Assembly: GCF_963678635.1 (NCBI RefSeq)
Contig: NC_087066.1
Coordinates: forward strand, 45,234,103 to 45,298,102
Reading direction: 5' to 3'
From: Symsagittifera roscoffensis
Lineage: Eukaryota; Xenacoelomorpha; Acoela; Convolutidae
Length of the DNA stretch: 64,000 nt
The translations under genes were made by a program, and so were the position numbers. The notes under the pieces are model-generated. The model had not been told where the DNA came from and did no database searches. It saw nothing but the letters and a program-made list of their open reading frames with translations. The stretch's first letter is position 1. The number at the start of each line of letters is the position of its first letter. Shown here piece by piece: positions 42,902 to 53,233 of this stretch.

Positions 42902-45325
42902 GCTTCTGAAATATAATCATTTAATTTTTAGTGTAATTTTTAATGTAGACCGGGTATTTTTTTCCGCAAAACATTGTTACGACGTTTTGTTATCAATAAT
43001 CGTACGGACCACAATTTTATTCCGATAACTTCACGAAGTGTCAACTAGCTTTGGCGTATCGAGTTTTTTTTTCGCAGGTTTTAGGTACCTTAAGGAAAAA
43101 TCGCAGTCAGCGAAAATTAGTATCACATTAAAGCTCTATTGGTCGTGATTATAATTCAAAAATGGCGGAAATAACATACTAATAAGCTTTTAAAGTGTAT
43201 CATTACGCTTGCGATTAGCAAGCGTTATCAAACTGCAATGTGATTTTTTTCTAGTTAACAACTAGTTAAACAAAATCACCGAATCATTTGTGCAGCTATA
43301 ATTTGTGCAGCATTCAATTCTGCACTGCATCAAACATGCTCACTTTCTTGACAATTTGTATTGTCAACTACTGGCTCGAATCCGGTCAGCACTTTTTGTT
43401 AAACTTATATTTAGTTTCAAAAATAATCGGCCTATAAGCTGTCGGTTTATAATTTGTCGGCTTAGTTTTCACATTTTTTTTGTACATTTCTTGTGTTGTA
43501 AGATATTTGTTTTGTAATTGATAGTAATTTTTTTGTTTTTAATGCTTTGATGTAATTTGTTTTTTTTTAACTCTGACTTTATATATATATTTTTTCGATT
43601 ATACGGTTTTGGCTTATGATATTGGCTTTGACAAATATTGCGTAGGTTATAGGGTACAATATGTTTTTATGCTTTATGTGTTTCAGCTCGGATGGGTCGT
43701 AAAAATTTAATTTTATGGCTCAGTATATCATTTTTTTGTTCGTTTTTTTTTCTCTCCTTTTTTGTTCGACGTAAATGGTTTCGTCTATTTATATATCTGC
43801 TTAGAGGCCAATTTTGGAGTAGCTTGAGAGTAAGAAGGTTTCATCTGAATCTACTGAGGGGGGCTCATAATCTTTTTGAGTTTGACAAAAAAAAAAACAT
43901 TTTTTGGCGCAATGTATGTCTGCTCAAGAATTGTCGGATTTATTTCCTACTGCTTTGTAAGTTTTATTTTTATGCTTGTTTGACTTTCAATTTTCTTACT
44001 CTTTGGCATATTTTTCTGAAAAGAATTTTTGTTCAAGAGCAAATTAAGACAAATTATGAAGTTTTTTCGATTTTTTTTTTCAAAAAAATTCTACGGTCTT
44101 ATCTCTTTGGTCGGTTAGGTTGTCATATAATATCGCATGTAATGCGAAGCTTTGCTTCGCTTCTGTTTGTAAGTTTTCTTAAGGTGCAGTTAACTCCATT
44201 CCAAGATTTCGGTTTTTGCTATTTTAAATAATTTGAAATAATTTCTTGAAGTTTTTTATTTTTTCATTTGTCAGTTCATCAAAAGCGCTCAGCAAATTAA
44301 TCCCAAATTTTTTAAATCAGATACATGAGTTTTGACTAATATGTTATCCGAGACAAGTCTTTGATGGACCTTAGATATTTTTTTTTATAATGAGCCAGAT
44401 CATTTTTCTGCGAAATCTTTGGGATTATTGTAGTAGATATCGATGAGAGTGATAACTTGGCTCAAAATTAGTCCTTTTATAGTCGTTATCAGAGTAATTA
44501 TATCTAAAGTCAAGACATGTCTTTAAGTATAGAAATCTAATTCGTTCACATGCTCCCAAGTTTTGTATATATGGTTTTAATTGAATATGTTCGACATACA
44601 TACCGTTGACTTCATGGATAAGATTAATCCTTATCATGAAAACTGTTTTAGTTGATACTTTTCGACAGTTGGTTTACTCGAACTGATAATAGAGAAACAG
44701 CAACAAATATAGAATCAGATTATGTTTGCAGCTGTTTAGATCAAGTTAGTTTGTATATTTGTTCTCCTTATGTTTTAACTTGGATGAATTCCCATGTCTT
44801 CACATTCTCTTTCTTTTTCTAACAAGATTTTTCGTTTCAGGATCTGTGTAGTGTTACACTTTTAACGCGTTGTCTTCTTTGGTATTGCTTTGATGTCGGT
44901 GGGCTTTTTATACAAAATTTATTAGGGCATCTATTTTAAAAGGATTGAATTTTTTGGACGTAATTTTTCTGTCTACGCTTTGGTTCAGCTTATATCAGTT
45001 TTATTTCTCCGGCTACTCCTTAAGATTTAAGATAATTTTTGTTATAGGCACAGATAATGTATTAGACCAGGTATATTTATATGCTTAATAGACAATAACC
45101 AACGTTGGATTGTCAGTATGACACTTTTTGAGGTTTTAAATTTTAATGCCCTAGAAAGTTTGATCTGATCCACTTCAGACGGAATAGTCAGTTGACCTGG
45201 TGTTGAAATTTTTCTCCAAGAAAGTTTTTTCATATGAAACTAGATGCAGGTGTCCTCAGGAAATAATTGTTACGGCAGTAATTTTCAAACCTCAGCATTG
45301 CTATTTTAGCTCAAGCAAACAGTTA
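42902..45325. other. Intergenic, T-rich, dispersed repeats
   Basis: No supported gene. Contains TTGCGATTAGCAAGCG (about 43,208), a repeat head with TTTGTCGGCTTAG (43,421-43,470) and a tail TAATGCGAAGCTTTGCTTCGCTTCTG (44,139-44,164), which may be the two ends of one repeat copy of about 740 bp. Confidence 0.5.
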
Positions 45326-45331
45326 AAAGGA

Positions 45332-45478
45332 ATTCATGACATGAATTGTCTCACATGAATTAAAGAAAAATGCGGTAAAATCTTTTAATAATAGCATGAT
45401 TTGTTCCGAACTAATGAGTAATAAATTTGACTTCAACAAAGTGACTTTCAAGATATGTTCATCAAATTGTCTTGAATA
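45332..45478 (+). repeat. 5' LTR of BEL/Pao element
   Basis: Identical to 52,392-52,538 except one base. Starts ATTCATGACATG and ends GTCTTGAATA, so the ends are not TG...CA. An alternative border a few bases in is possible, but the 6-bp flanking duplication fits this one. Confidence 0.9.
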
Positions 45479-46537
45479 TTTGGCGACCAAAACTGAAAAA
45501 GATATCGAAGTCTACAGCAAGTCAACAGGGACAACTTCAGCTACCCCCCTCAACTTCAAGGCAGAGTCCAGGACACAACCAGCGGTTCCACCTCACAACT
45601 AACATCTCCAACGTTCCATAGGCAGAACATAGGACAGAACCAACATCTCCAACGTTCCATAGGCAGAACCTAGGACAGAACCAACATCTCCAACGTTCCA
45701 TAGGCAGAGTCCAGGACAGAACCAGCGGTTCCACCTCACTACCAACATCTCCAGAGGTTCATATGCAGAACACAGGTCCTGACCAAGGGTTCTACATCAC
45801 AACTCAGGCTAGATCCATTTCGAAAACATTTTTTTTTCTTCAAAAACTTTTTGTGCTTAAACTTAAAAATTCATAATCTTGCTACAAAAGTTTCAAACCC
45901 ATAGTCGATTTTGAAAGCTTTATTCAAGTTCGTGCTATAGCAAAACCCACATTGTGCTAAAATTTAAAACCTCCAATTTGAAATGTTAGTGCTGAATCGG
46001 TTAATTTAATTTTAATCCTCGGGGTACTAAGGTAGTACCTAAACACAAAAAAAAACAAGGTTCCCACCTATACAAAAAAAAAATACTCATAGCCAAAACC
46101 CGATAGCCAAAACTTTCTAGCCCAAAACTAGCTGCTGCGAATCTTCAAAAGCTTATTTTTCCGAAACGTTATCTTTAAACCCATATCTAAAAAAGGCTTT
46201 ACTAGCCACATCTACAAAAGTTTTACAAAAATTTTGAAAGTCTCAAAAATTTTTAACTCATTTGAACTCTTAAAAAATGAAGAAAGTTTCACCGCTTAGT
46301 CCTTAACAATAATTAAAAAGCTCATATCTGCGTGAGCTGTAGCTCACTTTGTTTAATTAACCACCGGGCTAACCCTCTGGCTGGTTGACTTTAACAAAAA
46401 ATTAAACGTAACTTATAGAAAAAACCTTGAGAAAGCTCAGAATAAAAGCTTCATTACCGGAACTACTTTGCGATCGCTGCCATCCGAGCTCGTAAACTTT
46501 TAATACATATTTTCTACTCTTTGTACTACTTTCTTGA
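45479..46537 (+). other. BEL/Pao leader with primer-binding site and 41-bp tandem repeats
   Basis: TGGCGACCAAAAC starts at 45,481, the usual form of a tRNA primer site. Copies of AACATCTCCAACGTTCCATA start at 45,601, 45,642 and 45,683 (41-bp period), and a diverged one at 45,743. GTTCCACCTCAC motifs flank the array. The rest is A-rich without coding signal up to the ATG. Confidence 0.75.
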
Positions 46538-47407
46538 ATGGCTCCAACAAAGCCGACCTTACAACAGCTACTCAATCAATGGAGACGCCGCTACAGTACT
46601 TTCGAGGAGCTTGAGGAAGAAGTAACGAGGCAAATAGCCAACTCAAGCGAAATCGAGTACGTTAAACTCAGTTTTGAGGAGATAACCACTTGTTTTGATC
46701 TGCTTGATACGCTCGCAGACGACTTAGCCGCGTTTTCTACTCAGGAAGCACAAGACTGCCTCAACACTGCTTCAACGCTACGAAAACGAAAGTGCGACCT
46801 ACTAATCAATGTTAGAAAATACGAAAAGGTCTTAACAAACGATGGTTCAGTTTCCACAAGGTCTAACAGCCCACTTAGAGTGCAAGGCACATCTGCAACA
46901 GCCAGTGTACCAGTAAGAAGCTCAAATACTACTGAAAACTTGGCCAACAACTTCATCAGTACTACGGCTGCCGACTTCTCAACTTACACATCCACCTACG
47001 GCTGGAGTACATTCGACTTAGACGCTCCCCAACGCTACAGTTTCGCACCTCTACCGGGAACCAACAGAGCTATGGATCAGACAGTCAACGGTGTCATCAC
47101 TACTTCTACAACTGATTTCAGATCAGTCTCACCGTCTGCAAACCCGTGTACTTTCAACTTTCGAGCTCCACTACGATACAACTTCTCGCCTCCACCAGTT
47201 TCCAATGAAAATCACATTTGGAACGACAACTCAAGACTTGAAGCCCAGATGTCAACTGGCAATAATCGATATGGTCTGCTAACAACTTCAATTGCAAATA
47301 GTCCTGCTACTACATCTGAACAGTTCGTTACCAACCACTTCAACGACCATCATAGGACTATCCTACAATCACACGAACAACAACGCAACAGCCTTTTCGA
47401 TAATTAA
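46538..47407 (+). CDS. gag: BEL/Pao ORF, N-terminal Gag part
   Basis: 289 codons from ATG 46,538. The first 110 residues are helical (QQLLNQWRRRYSTFEELEEEV), then Ser/Thr/Asn-rich. The TAA at 47,405-47,407 is in frame with the following gag-pol; 19 sense codons separate it from the next open piece. In the family this is normally fused to the Gag DUF1759 region. Either a recent nonsense mutation or a suppressible stop. Structural particle protein by position. Confidence 0.75.
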   Translation: MAPTKPTLQQLLNQWRRRYSTFEELEEEVTRQIANSSEIEYVKLSFEEITTCFDLLDTLADDLAAFSTQEAQDCLNTASTLRKRKCDLLINVRKYEKVLTNDGSVSTRSNSPLRVQGTSATASVPVRSSNTTENLANNFISTTAADFSTYTSTYGWSTFDLDAPQRYSFAPLPGTNRAMDQTVNGVITTSTTDFRSVSPSANPCTFNFRAPLRYNFSPPPVSNENHIWNDNSRLEAQMSTGNNRYGLLTTSIANSPATTSEQFVTNHFNDHHRTILQSHEQQRNSLFDN

Positions 47408-47464
47408 CAAAGACAAATCACCAACCACACTACCAGTCATCCGACCACTGCCATCAACTACAGT

Positions 47465-50400
47465 TTGAAAGGATTCAAATTGCCAGATATAAAACTACAA
47501 AAGTTTGACGGCAACCCACTGGAGTGGAACAACTGGTTCGAACTCTTCCAGACTGCGATTGGCAACAACCCACGCCTAAGCCCGGTTGAAAAAATAACTT
47601 ACTTGCAGTCATTATGCACTGATAATGCTAAATCTTTAATAGAGAGCTACGGAACCAATTCTTCTCAGTATGAACAGGCAATACTTGAATTAGTGCGTAG
47701 ATACGGTAACCCAAAATATGTGGTGTCAGCGTTCATCAGGGAACTTGAAAAGTTTGACAAATTGATACTAAGCGAACCACAGGGCTTCATAAGATACGCT
47801 GCTTTCCTACGGAAACTAATCCACAACTTCGAACTCAACGGCTACACCGCTGATCTAAATTCTAGTAACCTGACTCGACTTGCTCGATCAAAACTCCCAG
47901 TAACTCTACTAATGAAGTGGGAAGAACACTGCGTGCTGCACGATCTCGATTATGCTACACTCAAAGACTTGACGCAGTACCTCAATAACTACTCGCGAGC
48001 ATGCGAGAACCTGGACATAGGCCCGTCGACTCCAAACCAAGCGGGACGAAATCGCCAACCTATGAAGCAACAACAACCCGACAGCCGACCCAACCAATTT
48101 ACTTCTATGTCCAGGCAAAACTACGACAAATCTTCAATCATATCAGCAAGACCAACAACTTTAACATGTCCAATAGATAACCAAGTTCACTACGTTGGAA
48201 AATGTCCGGACTTTTTGAAACTTCCCGTAGATCAACGGGCAGAGCTGGTGAAGCAACATAAGCTGTGCTTCAACTGCTTAGGCCAACACAGATTTAGTGA
48301 ATGCACATCGTCTAAGCGATGTTTCATCAACAACTGCGGAGGGAAACACCATTCAACTCTACACATCGACAAAAAACCGTTTCAAACGCACAACCAAAAA
48401 TCAAATAACATGCAGCTTGGCACTACAGTAACCAAGCCCTCGGAACAAGCTCAGGATCCAATCCAAAATATGAACAACATCAGAAATCAGTTACAATTTA
48501 TGCCGGTAACACTGTTTAACAATGGCATCAAACTAGATTGCTACGCCATACTCGACAACTGCAGCAGCTGCTCATATATCCTCAGCAAAACAGCTGAAAC
48601 ACTTCAGTGCAAACCAAGCCAACAACTGCAGCTTAGCGTACGAGGTGCTTTCAGTAAGGACAAAGTGTCTTCCTCGCTGGTCTGGCTTAGTATCGGACCA
48701 CATAACCCTACAACACCTACTTTCACCCTACAATCAGTCTATTCAGTTGAAGCTCTGAGTTTTCACGCTATCGACGCAAACAACCTTAACAAAACGTGCT
48801 CACTCTACAATCACCTTCGACATGTCAACTTTCCTGAACTAGGCGACAACACAGCTCAAATTTTGCTTGGCGTAGATGCTTTCTGGAATATTGCGGAGCG
48901 CGATATCAGAAAAGGTCCTACAGGCACCCCCTACGCTGTAAAAAACCTACTAGGATGGACGATCACTGGCCCACTCAACCAGAAATCTAATAGTTCCCGA
49001 TCAAATTCACACTCAACTAACTTCATTGACTTAAATGATCAAGAAGACGCTAATCTCACTGAATTAGTGGAAAATTTCTGGAAAGTAGAAGGATCAGGCA
49101 TCCAGGAAGATAACAAAGCTACATACTCTGATAAAAGCAAACGACAACTAAGATTTATGGAAAAAAGTATTGAGCACGATGGAGATCGCTACAAAATAAA
49201 TCTACTCTGGAAAAACGAAATAAAATTGCCAAACAATTATCCGGTAGCTAAAGCTCAACTGCTATCGCTACAAAAACGGCTCAGAAAAGACCCTGAAACC
49301 ATGCAACTCTATGAGAAATCGCTTAGTACCGACCTGGAAAATAACTACGTCAAGCCCGTTACTTTCCAACACCCACAACCTGAATTACTTTGGTACCTCC
49401 CACATCACCCTGTAACTAATCCAAACAAGACCGGAAAGGTACGCAGAGTGGCCAACGCTGCCTCAACCTACAAGGGCGTCTCGCTGAACTCTTGCCTCGA
49501 AACTGGACCTGACCTCCTGAACAACATGTTTGGACTTCTACTACGATTCCGGGAAAAATCTGTGGCTGTATCGGCGGATATTGAAGGTATGTTTATGCAG
49601 ATAGGTATTAAAGATGATCAAAATGCGCTTCGCTTCCTTTGGCCTACTAAAAATGGTATCAAACAATACCAATACACGCGACTTATCTTTGGTGCAAAAT
49701 GCTCACCATCCATTGCCATCTTTGCGCTTCATCAAACAGCTGCCGATTACTGCGTAACCAAACCCATTATTGCTCAACTGCTTCACAAAAGTTTTTACAT
49801 GGACGACTTTGTTCACTCGTTCAACACGACACACGAGGCTAGAGACTCTACTACGCAACTAAAATCCTCCCTAAGACAGGGGGGATTCAACCTAAATAAG
49901 TTCGTATCTAACACTAATGACGCGATCTACTCCATTGATGGAGGCGAAGTTTCTACTAATGCTACAGTGCATCGTGTTCTGGGTGTCAAATGGGACACAA
50001 CTGACGATACGTTAATCGTGCAACCAACAACCAAGCTAAATAATACTACATCATCTACACTCCGAACAGTTCTTTCTACAGTAGCAAGGGTTTTCGACCC
50101 CTTAGGCATCCTAGCGCCGTTTGTCATAAAACTCAAAATTCTTCTGCAAAACTTGTGGAAGTCTGGTATCTCTTGGGACGAAATCGTGCCCAGTGACTTT
50201 GTTCCGATAATTGACAAATGGGTTGACCAATGCAAACAAGTACCCCCTGTTAGACTGCCGCGCTTACTTGGTCCACAGCTGTCACCTATTGATATACAGC
50301 TTCATGTTTTCTGCGACGCGTCGCAAGACGCAATGGCTACGTGCATCTACTTCCGAACTGCTTGTAGCTCTGGCATACACGCTACTTTCTTGATTGGCAG

Positions 50401-50758
50401 AACAAAGGTAGCACCACTGAACCAAGAGAGCATTCCTAAACTGGAATTACAAGCCGCCCTTCTGGGTGCTCGGCTATGCAAGTTCGCTACTGATGAAATG
50501 CGGTTAAAGCCCCACTCCACTCACTTTTGGACGGATAGCACTACTGTTTTGTCCTGGATCGCTTCACCTGGTAAACTGAAAACTTACTGCGCAAACAGAG
50601 TTGGTGAAATACTTACTTTATGCAAAGTTGAACAATGGAAACACATCCCTGGTAGACTCAACCCAGCAGACAGTGCTACACGGGGAATTGAACTTAAAGA
50701 CGTAGCAAAGCTCTGGTTGGATGCACCACAATTTCTACTCAACAATGAGCCTATTTGA
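47465..50758 (+). CDS. pol: BEL/Pao Gag-protease-RT-RNase H
   Basis: About 1,097 codons. Residues 5-150 are Gag (DUF1759: KLQKFDGNPLEWNNWFELF). About 267-300 are zinc knuckles (CFNCLGQHRFSEC and a second Cys/His group). About 350-480 is the retropepsin-like DUF1758, with LDNCSSCSYI in the active-site position. About 640-850 is RT, with FMQIGIK, LIFGAKCSPS and the catalytic FYMDDF at 777-782. About 860-1,050 is RNase H of the Pao type, with LHVFCDASQDA, PKLELQAALLGARL and FWTDSTTVLSW. Nothing before residue 1 is a proper ATG (TTG 47,465), so it depends on readthrough or an earlier fused start. Ends TGA 50,756-50,758 just after RNase H. Confidence 0.9.
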   Translation: MKGFKLPDIKLQKFDGNPLEWNNWFELFQTAIGNNPRLSPVEKITYLQSLCTDNAKSLIESYGTNSSQYEQAILELVRRYGNPKYVVSAFIRELEKFDKLILSEPQGFIRYAAFLRKLIHNFELNGYTADLNSSNLTRLARSKLPVTLLMKWEEHCVLHDLDYATLKDLTQYLNNYSRACENLDIGPSTPNQAGRNRQPMKQQQPDSRPNQFTSMSRQNYDKSSIISARPTTLTCPIDNQVHYVGKCPDFLKLPVDQRAELVKQHKLCFNCLGQHRFSECTSSKRCFINNCGGKHHSTLHIDKKPFQTHNQKSNNMQLGTTVTKPSEQAQDPIQNMNNIRNQLQFMPVTLFNNGIKLDCYAILDNCSSCSYILSKTAETLQCKPSQQLQLSVRGAFSKDKVSSSLVWLSIGPHNPTTPTFTLQSVYSVEALSFHAIDANNLNKTCSLYNHLRHVNFPELGDNTAQILLGVDAFWNIAERDIRKGPTGTPYAVKNLLGWTITGPLNQKSNSSRSNSHSTNFIDLNDQEDANLTELVENFWKVEGSGIQEDNKATYSDKSKRQLRFMEKSIEHDGDRYKINLLWKNEIKLPNNYPVAKAQLLSLQKRLRKDPETMQLYEKSLSTDLENNYVKPVTFQHPQPELLWYLPHHPVTNPNKTGKVRRVANAASTYKGVSLNSCLETGPDLLNNMFGLLLRFREKSVAVSADIEGMFMQIGIKDDQNALRFLWPTKNGIKQYQYTRLIFGAKCSPSIAIFALHQTAADYCVTKPIIAQLLHKSFYMDDFVHSFNTTHEARDSTTQLKSSLRQGGFNLNKFVSNTNDAIYSIDGGEVSTNATVHRVLGVKWDTTDDTLIVQPTTKLNNTTSSTLRTVLSTVARVFDPLGILAPFVIKLKILLQNLWKSGISWDEIVPSDFVPIIDKWVDQCKQVPPVRLPRLLGPQLSPIDIQLHVFCDASQDAMATCIYFRTACSSGIHATFLIGRTKVAPLNQESIPKLELQAALLGARLCKFATDEMRLKPHSTHFWTDSTTVLSWIASPGKLKTYCANRVGEILTLCKVEQWKHIPGRLNPADSATRGIELKDVAKLWLDAPQFLLNNEPI

Positions 50759-52306
50759 GGGACCAACGAAATAATGGAACAAAGTAATGCTACAACGGTT
50801 AGCCCCTCAACTACACCCTTAATCGATTCTTCCAGGTTTTCAGATTGGTTTCGATTAGTTCGGGTCACAGCTCGGGTTATAGTTTTTGTCGATACACTTA
50901 AGGGAAACGGTAAACGTGCTACCACTATGAAAGACCTAGAAAAAGCTAAGCTTCTCCTTTATCAACAGTCCCAGCAAGAAACCTTTGGTGACACCTACAA
51001 TCAACTACGAACCAAGCAACAAGTTGAAAACAAAGACAAACTGCAACAGCTGTCACCTTTTCTCGACAACGGTGTTATTCGCGCGCGAGGACGACTACAA
51101 AACTCACCTTTACCGGACGCAACAAAGTATCCAATAATTCTTAACGCAAAGGACCCAATTGTGCGCATGATGATCGAGAGCGCTCATCGCCGCTGCATGC
51201 ACCACGGCACTGAGTACATTCGCAACTACCTGCAACAAAGTTTTGTCATCATTGGGCTCCGAAAAACACTCAGACAGATAAGACATAACTGCTTTCTCTG
51301 CAGAAGATTCCAAGGCAAAAGGCTACATCCATTCATGGCCGACTTGCCGCCAACTCGTTTCGACGATCCGTCTGACGACCCATTTCCGTTCAAAAACACA
51401 GGAATTGACTATATCGGGCCATTCTACATAGCAACAAAGGATACAACTGAAAAAAGCTATATTTGCCTCTTCACATGCCTCTCTACTCGCGCGGTTCACC
51501 TGGAATCGACAGACAACCTTACTACGAACAACTGTATAACGGCAATTAGACGTTTCATTGCTAGGAGAGGCACACCTAAGCTTTTAATCTCTGACAACGC
51601 TACTTACTTCGTCGGCGCGCGTAAACAACTACGCTCAGAACCAATCAACTTCAACGAAACCACCCTAACTGAAACGCTACAAATCCACAATGTTGAATGG
51701 CGCTTAAATCCTCCGGCTGCCCCCCATTTTGGCGGCGTGTGGGAGCGACTCGTCTCATTGATAAAACGAGCATTCTTACTAAATCTCGGTTCTGATCGAC
51801 TATCAAGAGATCTATTTGCTACTATCGTAGCCGAGACCGAGGCAATCCTCAACTCACGTCCGCTAACTCATGTCAGTAGCGACCTTGACGACGACCTTCC
51901 ACTGACACCCAACCACTTCTTAATGGGTCGTCCATTCGTCTACGCTCCAGCAGCAGCCTTCTACGAAGCATCTACCAATAAACTGTCCAACAAGTCCTGG
52001 AAGCGAGCAAAAGATAGACTTGACAGCTTCTGGAGGCGTCTACTTAAAGAGTACGCTCCGACTCTCATCAGAAGGACTAAATGGACGCAACCCGAGGAAC
52101 CACTCGAAAAAGATGACCTCGTGTGGATACTTGAGGACTTTACACCACGAGGCATCTGGCCACTGGGTCGAGTGTTAGAAGTTTTTACCGGCTCGGATGG
52201 CATCGCGCGCTCGTGTAAACTGAAAACAGCCCTAGGTACTTTAACGAGACCAGCGGTGAAACTTGCCCTCGTAACCCCAAAAAAAGAAGATTTAAGACCA
52301 CTTTAA
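50759..52306 (+). CDS. pol: BEL/Pao integrase with DUF5641 C-terminus
   Basis: Same phase as the preceding piece; the first ATG is 50,774 and gives 510 codons to TAA 52,304-52,306. Zinc-binding lead AHRRCMHHGTEY...CFLCRR at about 135-180. Catalytic core D-D-E visible in GIDYIGPF (about 211), LISDNATYF (about 273) and GGVWERLVSLIKRAF (about 324). The C-terminal part is DUF5641 (KSWKRAKDRLDSFWRRLLKEY, DDLVWILEDFTPRGIWPLGRV). All catalytic residues are present. Separated from RNase H only by the single TGA. Confidence 0.9.
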   Translation, partial: GTNEIMEQSNATTVSPSTTPLIDSSRFSDWFRLVRVTARVIVFVDTLKGNGKRATTMKDLEKAKLLLYQQSQQETFGDTYNQLRTKQQVENKDKLQQLSPFLDNGVIRARGRLQNSPLPDATKYPIILNAKDPIVRMMIESAHRRCMHHGTEYIRNYLQQSFVIIGLRKTLRQIRHNCFLCRRFQGKRLHPFMADLPPTRFDDPSDDPFPFKNTGIDYIGPFYIATKDTTEKSYICLFTCLSTRAVHLESTDNLTTNNCITAIRRFIARRGTPKLLISDNATYFVGARKQLRSEPINFNETTLTETLQIHNVEWRLNPPAAPHFGGVWERLVSLIKRAFLLNLGSDRLSRDLFATIVAETEAILNSRPLTHVSSDLDDDLPLTPNHFLMGRPFVYAPAAAFYEASTNKLSNKSWKRAKDRLDSFWRRLLKEYAPTLIRRTKWTQPEEPLEKDDLVWILEDFTPRGIWPLGRVLEVFTGSDGIARSCKLKTALGTLTRPAVKLALVTPKKEDLRPL

Positions 52307-52391
52307 TTGTTTTACAACAACAACAACAACAAAAAACTTGGCTCAACTCCTTCCCCTTCGGTTCCAAATAAGATCTCCCTCCCCCGAGGAT

Positions 52392-52538
52392 ATTCATGAC
52401 ATGAATTGTCTCACATGAATTAAAGAAAAATGCGGTAAAATCTTTTATTAATAGCATGATTTGTTCCGAACTAATGAGTAATAAATTTGACTTCAACAAA
52501 GTGACTTTCAAGATATGTTCATCAAATTGTCTTGAATA
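52392..52538 (+). repeat. 3' LTR of BEL/Pao element
   Basis: Preceded by (CAA)n at 52,314-52,331 and by a C-rich stretch, not a clear polypurine tract. Followed by the target duplication AAAGGA at 52,539-52,544. Confidence 0.9.
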
Positions 52539-52551
52539 AAAGGAGTGCAGC

Positions 52552-52752
52552 CAGTATTTAGACAGCCGCGTATTCATACTCGTCAGTATTTAGACAAATA
52601 CTGTATGAACCAATCAGAATCGAGAAAAGACATAAATAATCCAAAATAAATAATAATTATTTATTAATTTCTTCTTTGTCTCGATTCTGATTGGTTGAAA
52701 CAGTATTTGTCTAAATACTGACCAGTCTGAATACGCGGTTGTCTAAATTCTG
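52552..52752. mobile_element. MITE, 201 bp, with long terminal inverted repeats
   Basis: The two halves (about 85 bp each) are inverted copies: CAGTATTTAGACAGCCGCGT...AACCAATCAGAATCGAGA on the left and the complement on the right, around an AT-only centre (AATAAATAATAATTATT). Each arm contains the TATTTAGACA motif twice. No clear target duplication. It starts 7 bp after the BEL target duplication. No coding capacity. Confidence 0.85.
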
Positions 52753-53233
52753 ACATGTAACCCAGTTAAAACTACTGAGTGGAATGAAAAGTTAGTTTGG
52801 ACCAGTTCATTTTTTGACTGCCTATCTTAGAAGAAATTCCGCGCAATATGTGAAGCCGAGATGTGAAAATGATTTTGCAAAGCTGACACCTTTTCAAGAG
52901 CGCAGAGCTGACTAGTAGATTCACTCAATTGCTGATTGTTTGCCTACAATGAACTGTTTTCAAATTTGAAAATGTCGAAGAAGCAAATTGTTGTAGGGTA
53001 TTCATTAGTATCATAATGAGAAATCAGTCTTATTTGTATCAAAGCAAAAAAAAACAGTCGCGTTAGTACCAAAAACAGTTCAATTTGTCAAAAGTGCTAA
53101 GCCGTCTACCTCGGTGTAAGGTAGTAATAACCGGCTCTAATTTGCATATTTAGTCATACCTTCTGTTGTCAAGTTCACAAACTGTTGGCTCGAATGAGGC
53201 GATCACCATTTTGCTGTTGATCTTTGATACATT
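52753..53233. other. Intergenic, no gene seen
   Basis: AT-rich sequence between the MITE and the Tc1 copy with no feature I can support. Confidence 0.5.

Larger units (their letters stand above)
45332..52538 (+). mobile_element. BEL/Pao LTR retrotransposon, 7.2 kb, recently inserted
   Basis: LTRs of 147 bp with a single difference (AATAATAG versus ATTAATAG) and a perfect 6-bp target duplication AAAGGA at 45,326-45,331 and 52,539-52,544. The internal frame 46,538-52,306 is in one phase throughout, interrupted by TAA at 47,405 and TGA at 50,756. Domain order gag, knuckles, protease, RT, RNase H, integrase, DUF5641 identifies BEL/Pao. TGGCGACC follows the 5' LTR by three bases as primer-binding site. 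Confidence 0.93.

Noticed and set aside
43692-44231. 179-codon ORF with many Phe residues and an acceptor-like TTTCAG before its ATG
   Set aside because: It lies in T-rich dispersed repeat sequence similar to 35,730-35,870. Phe/Leu-only text is what T-rich DNA gives, with no recognisable protein pattern.
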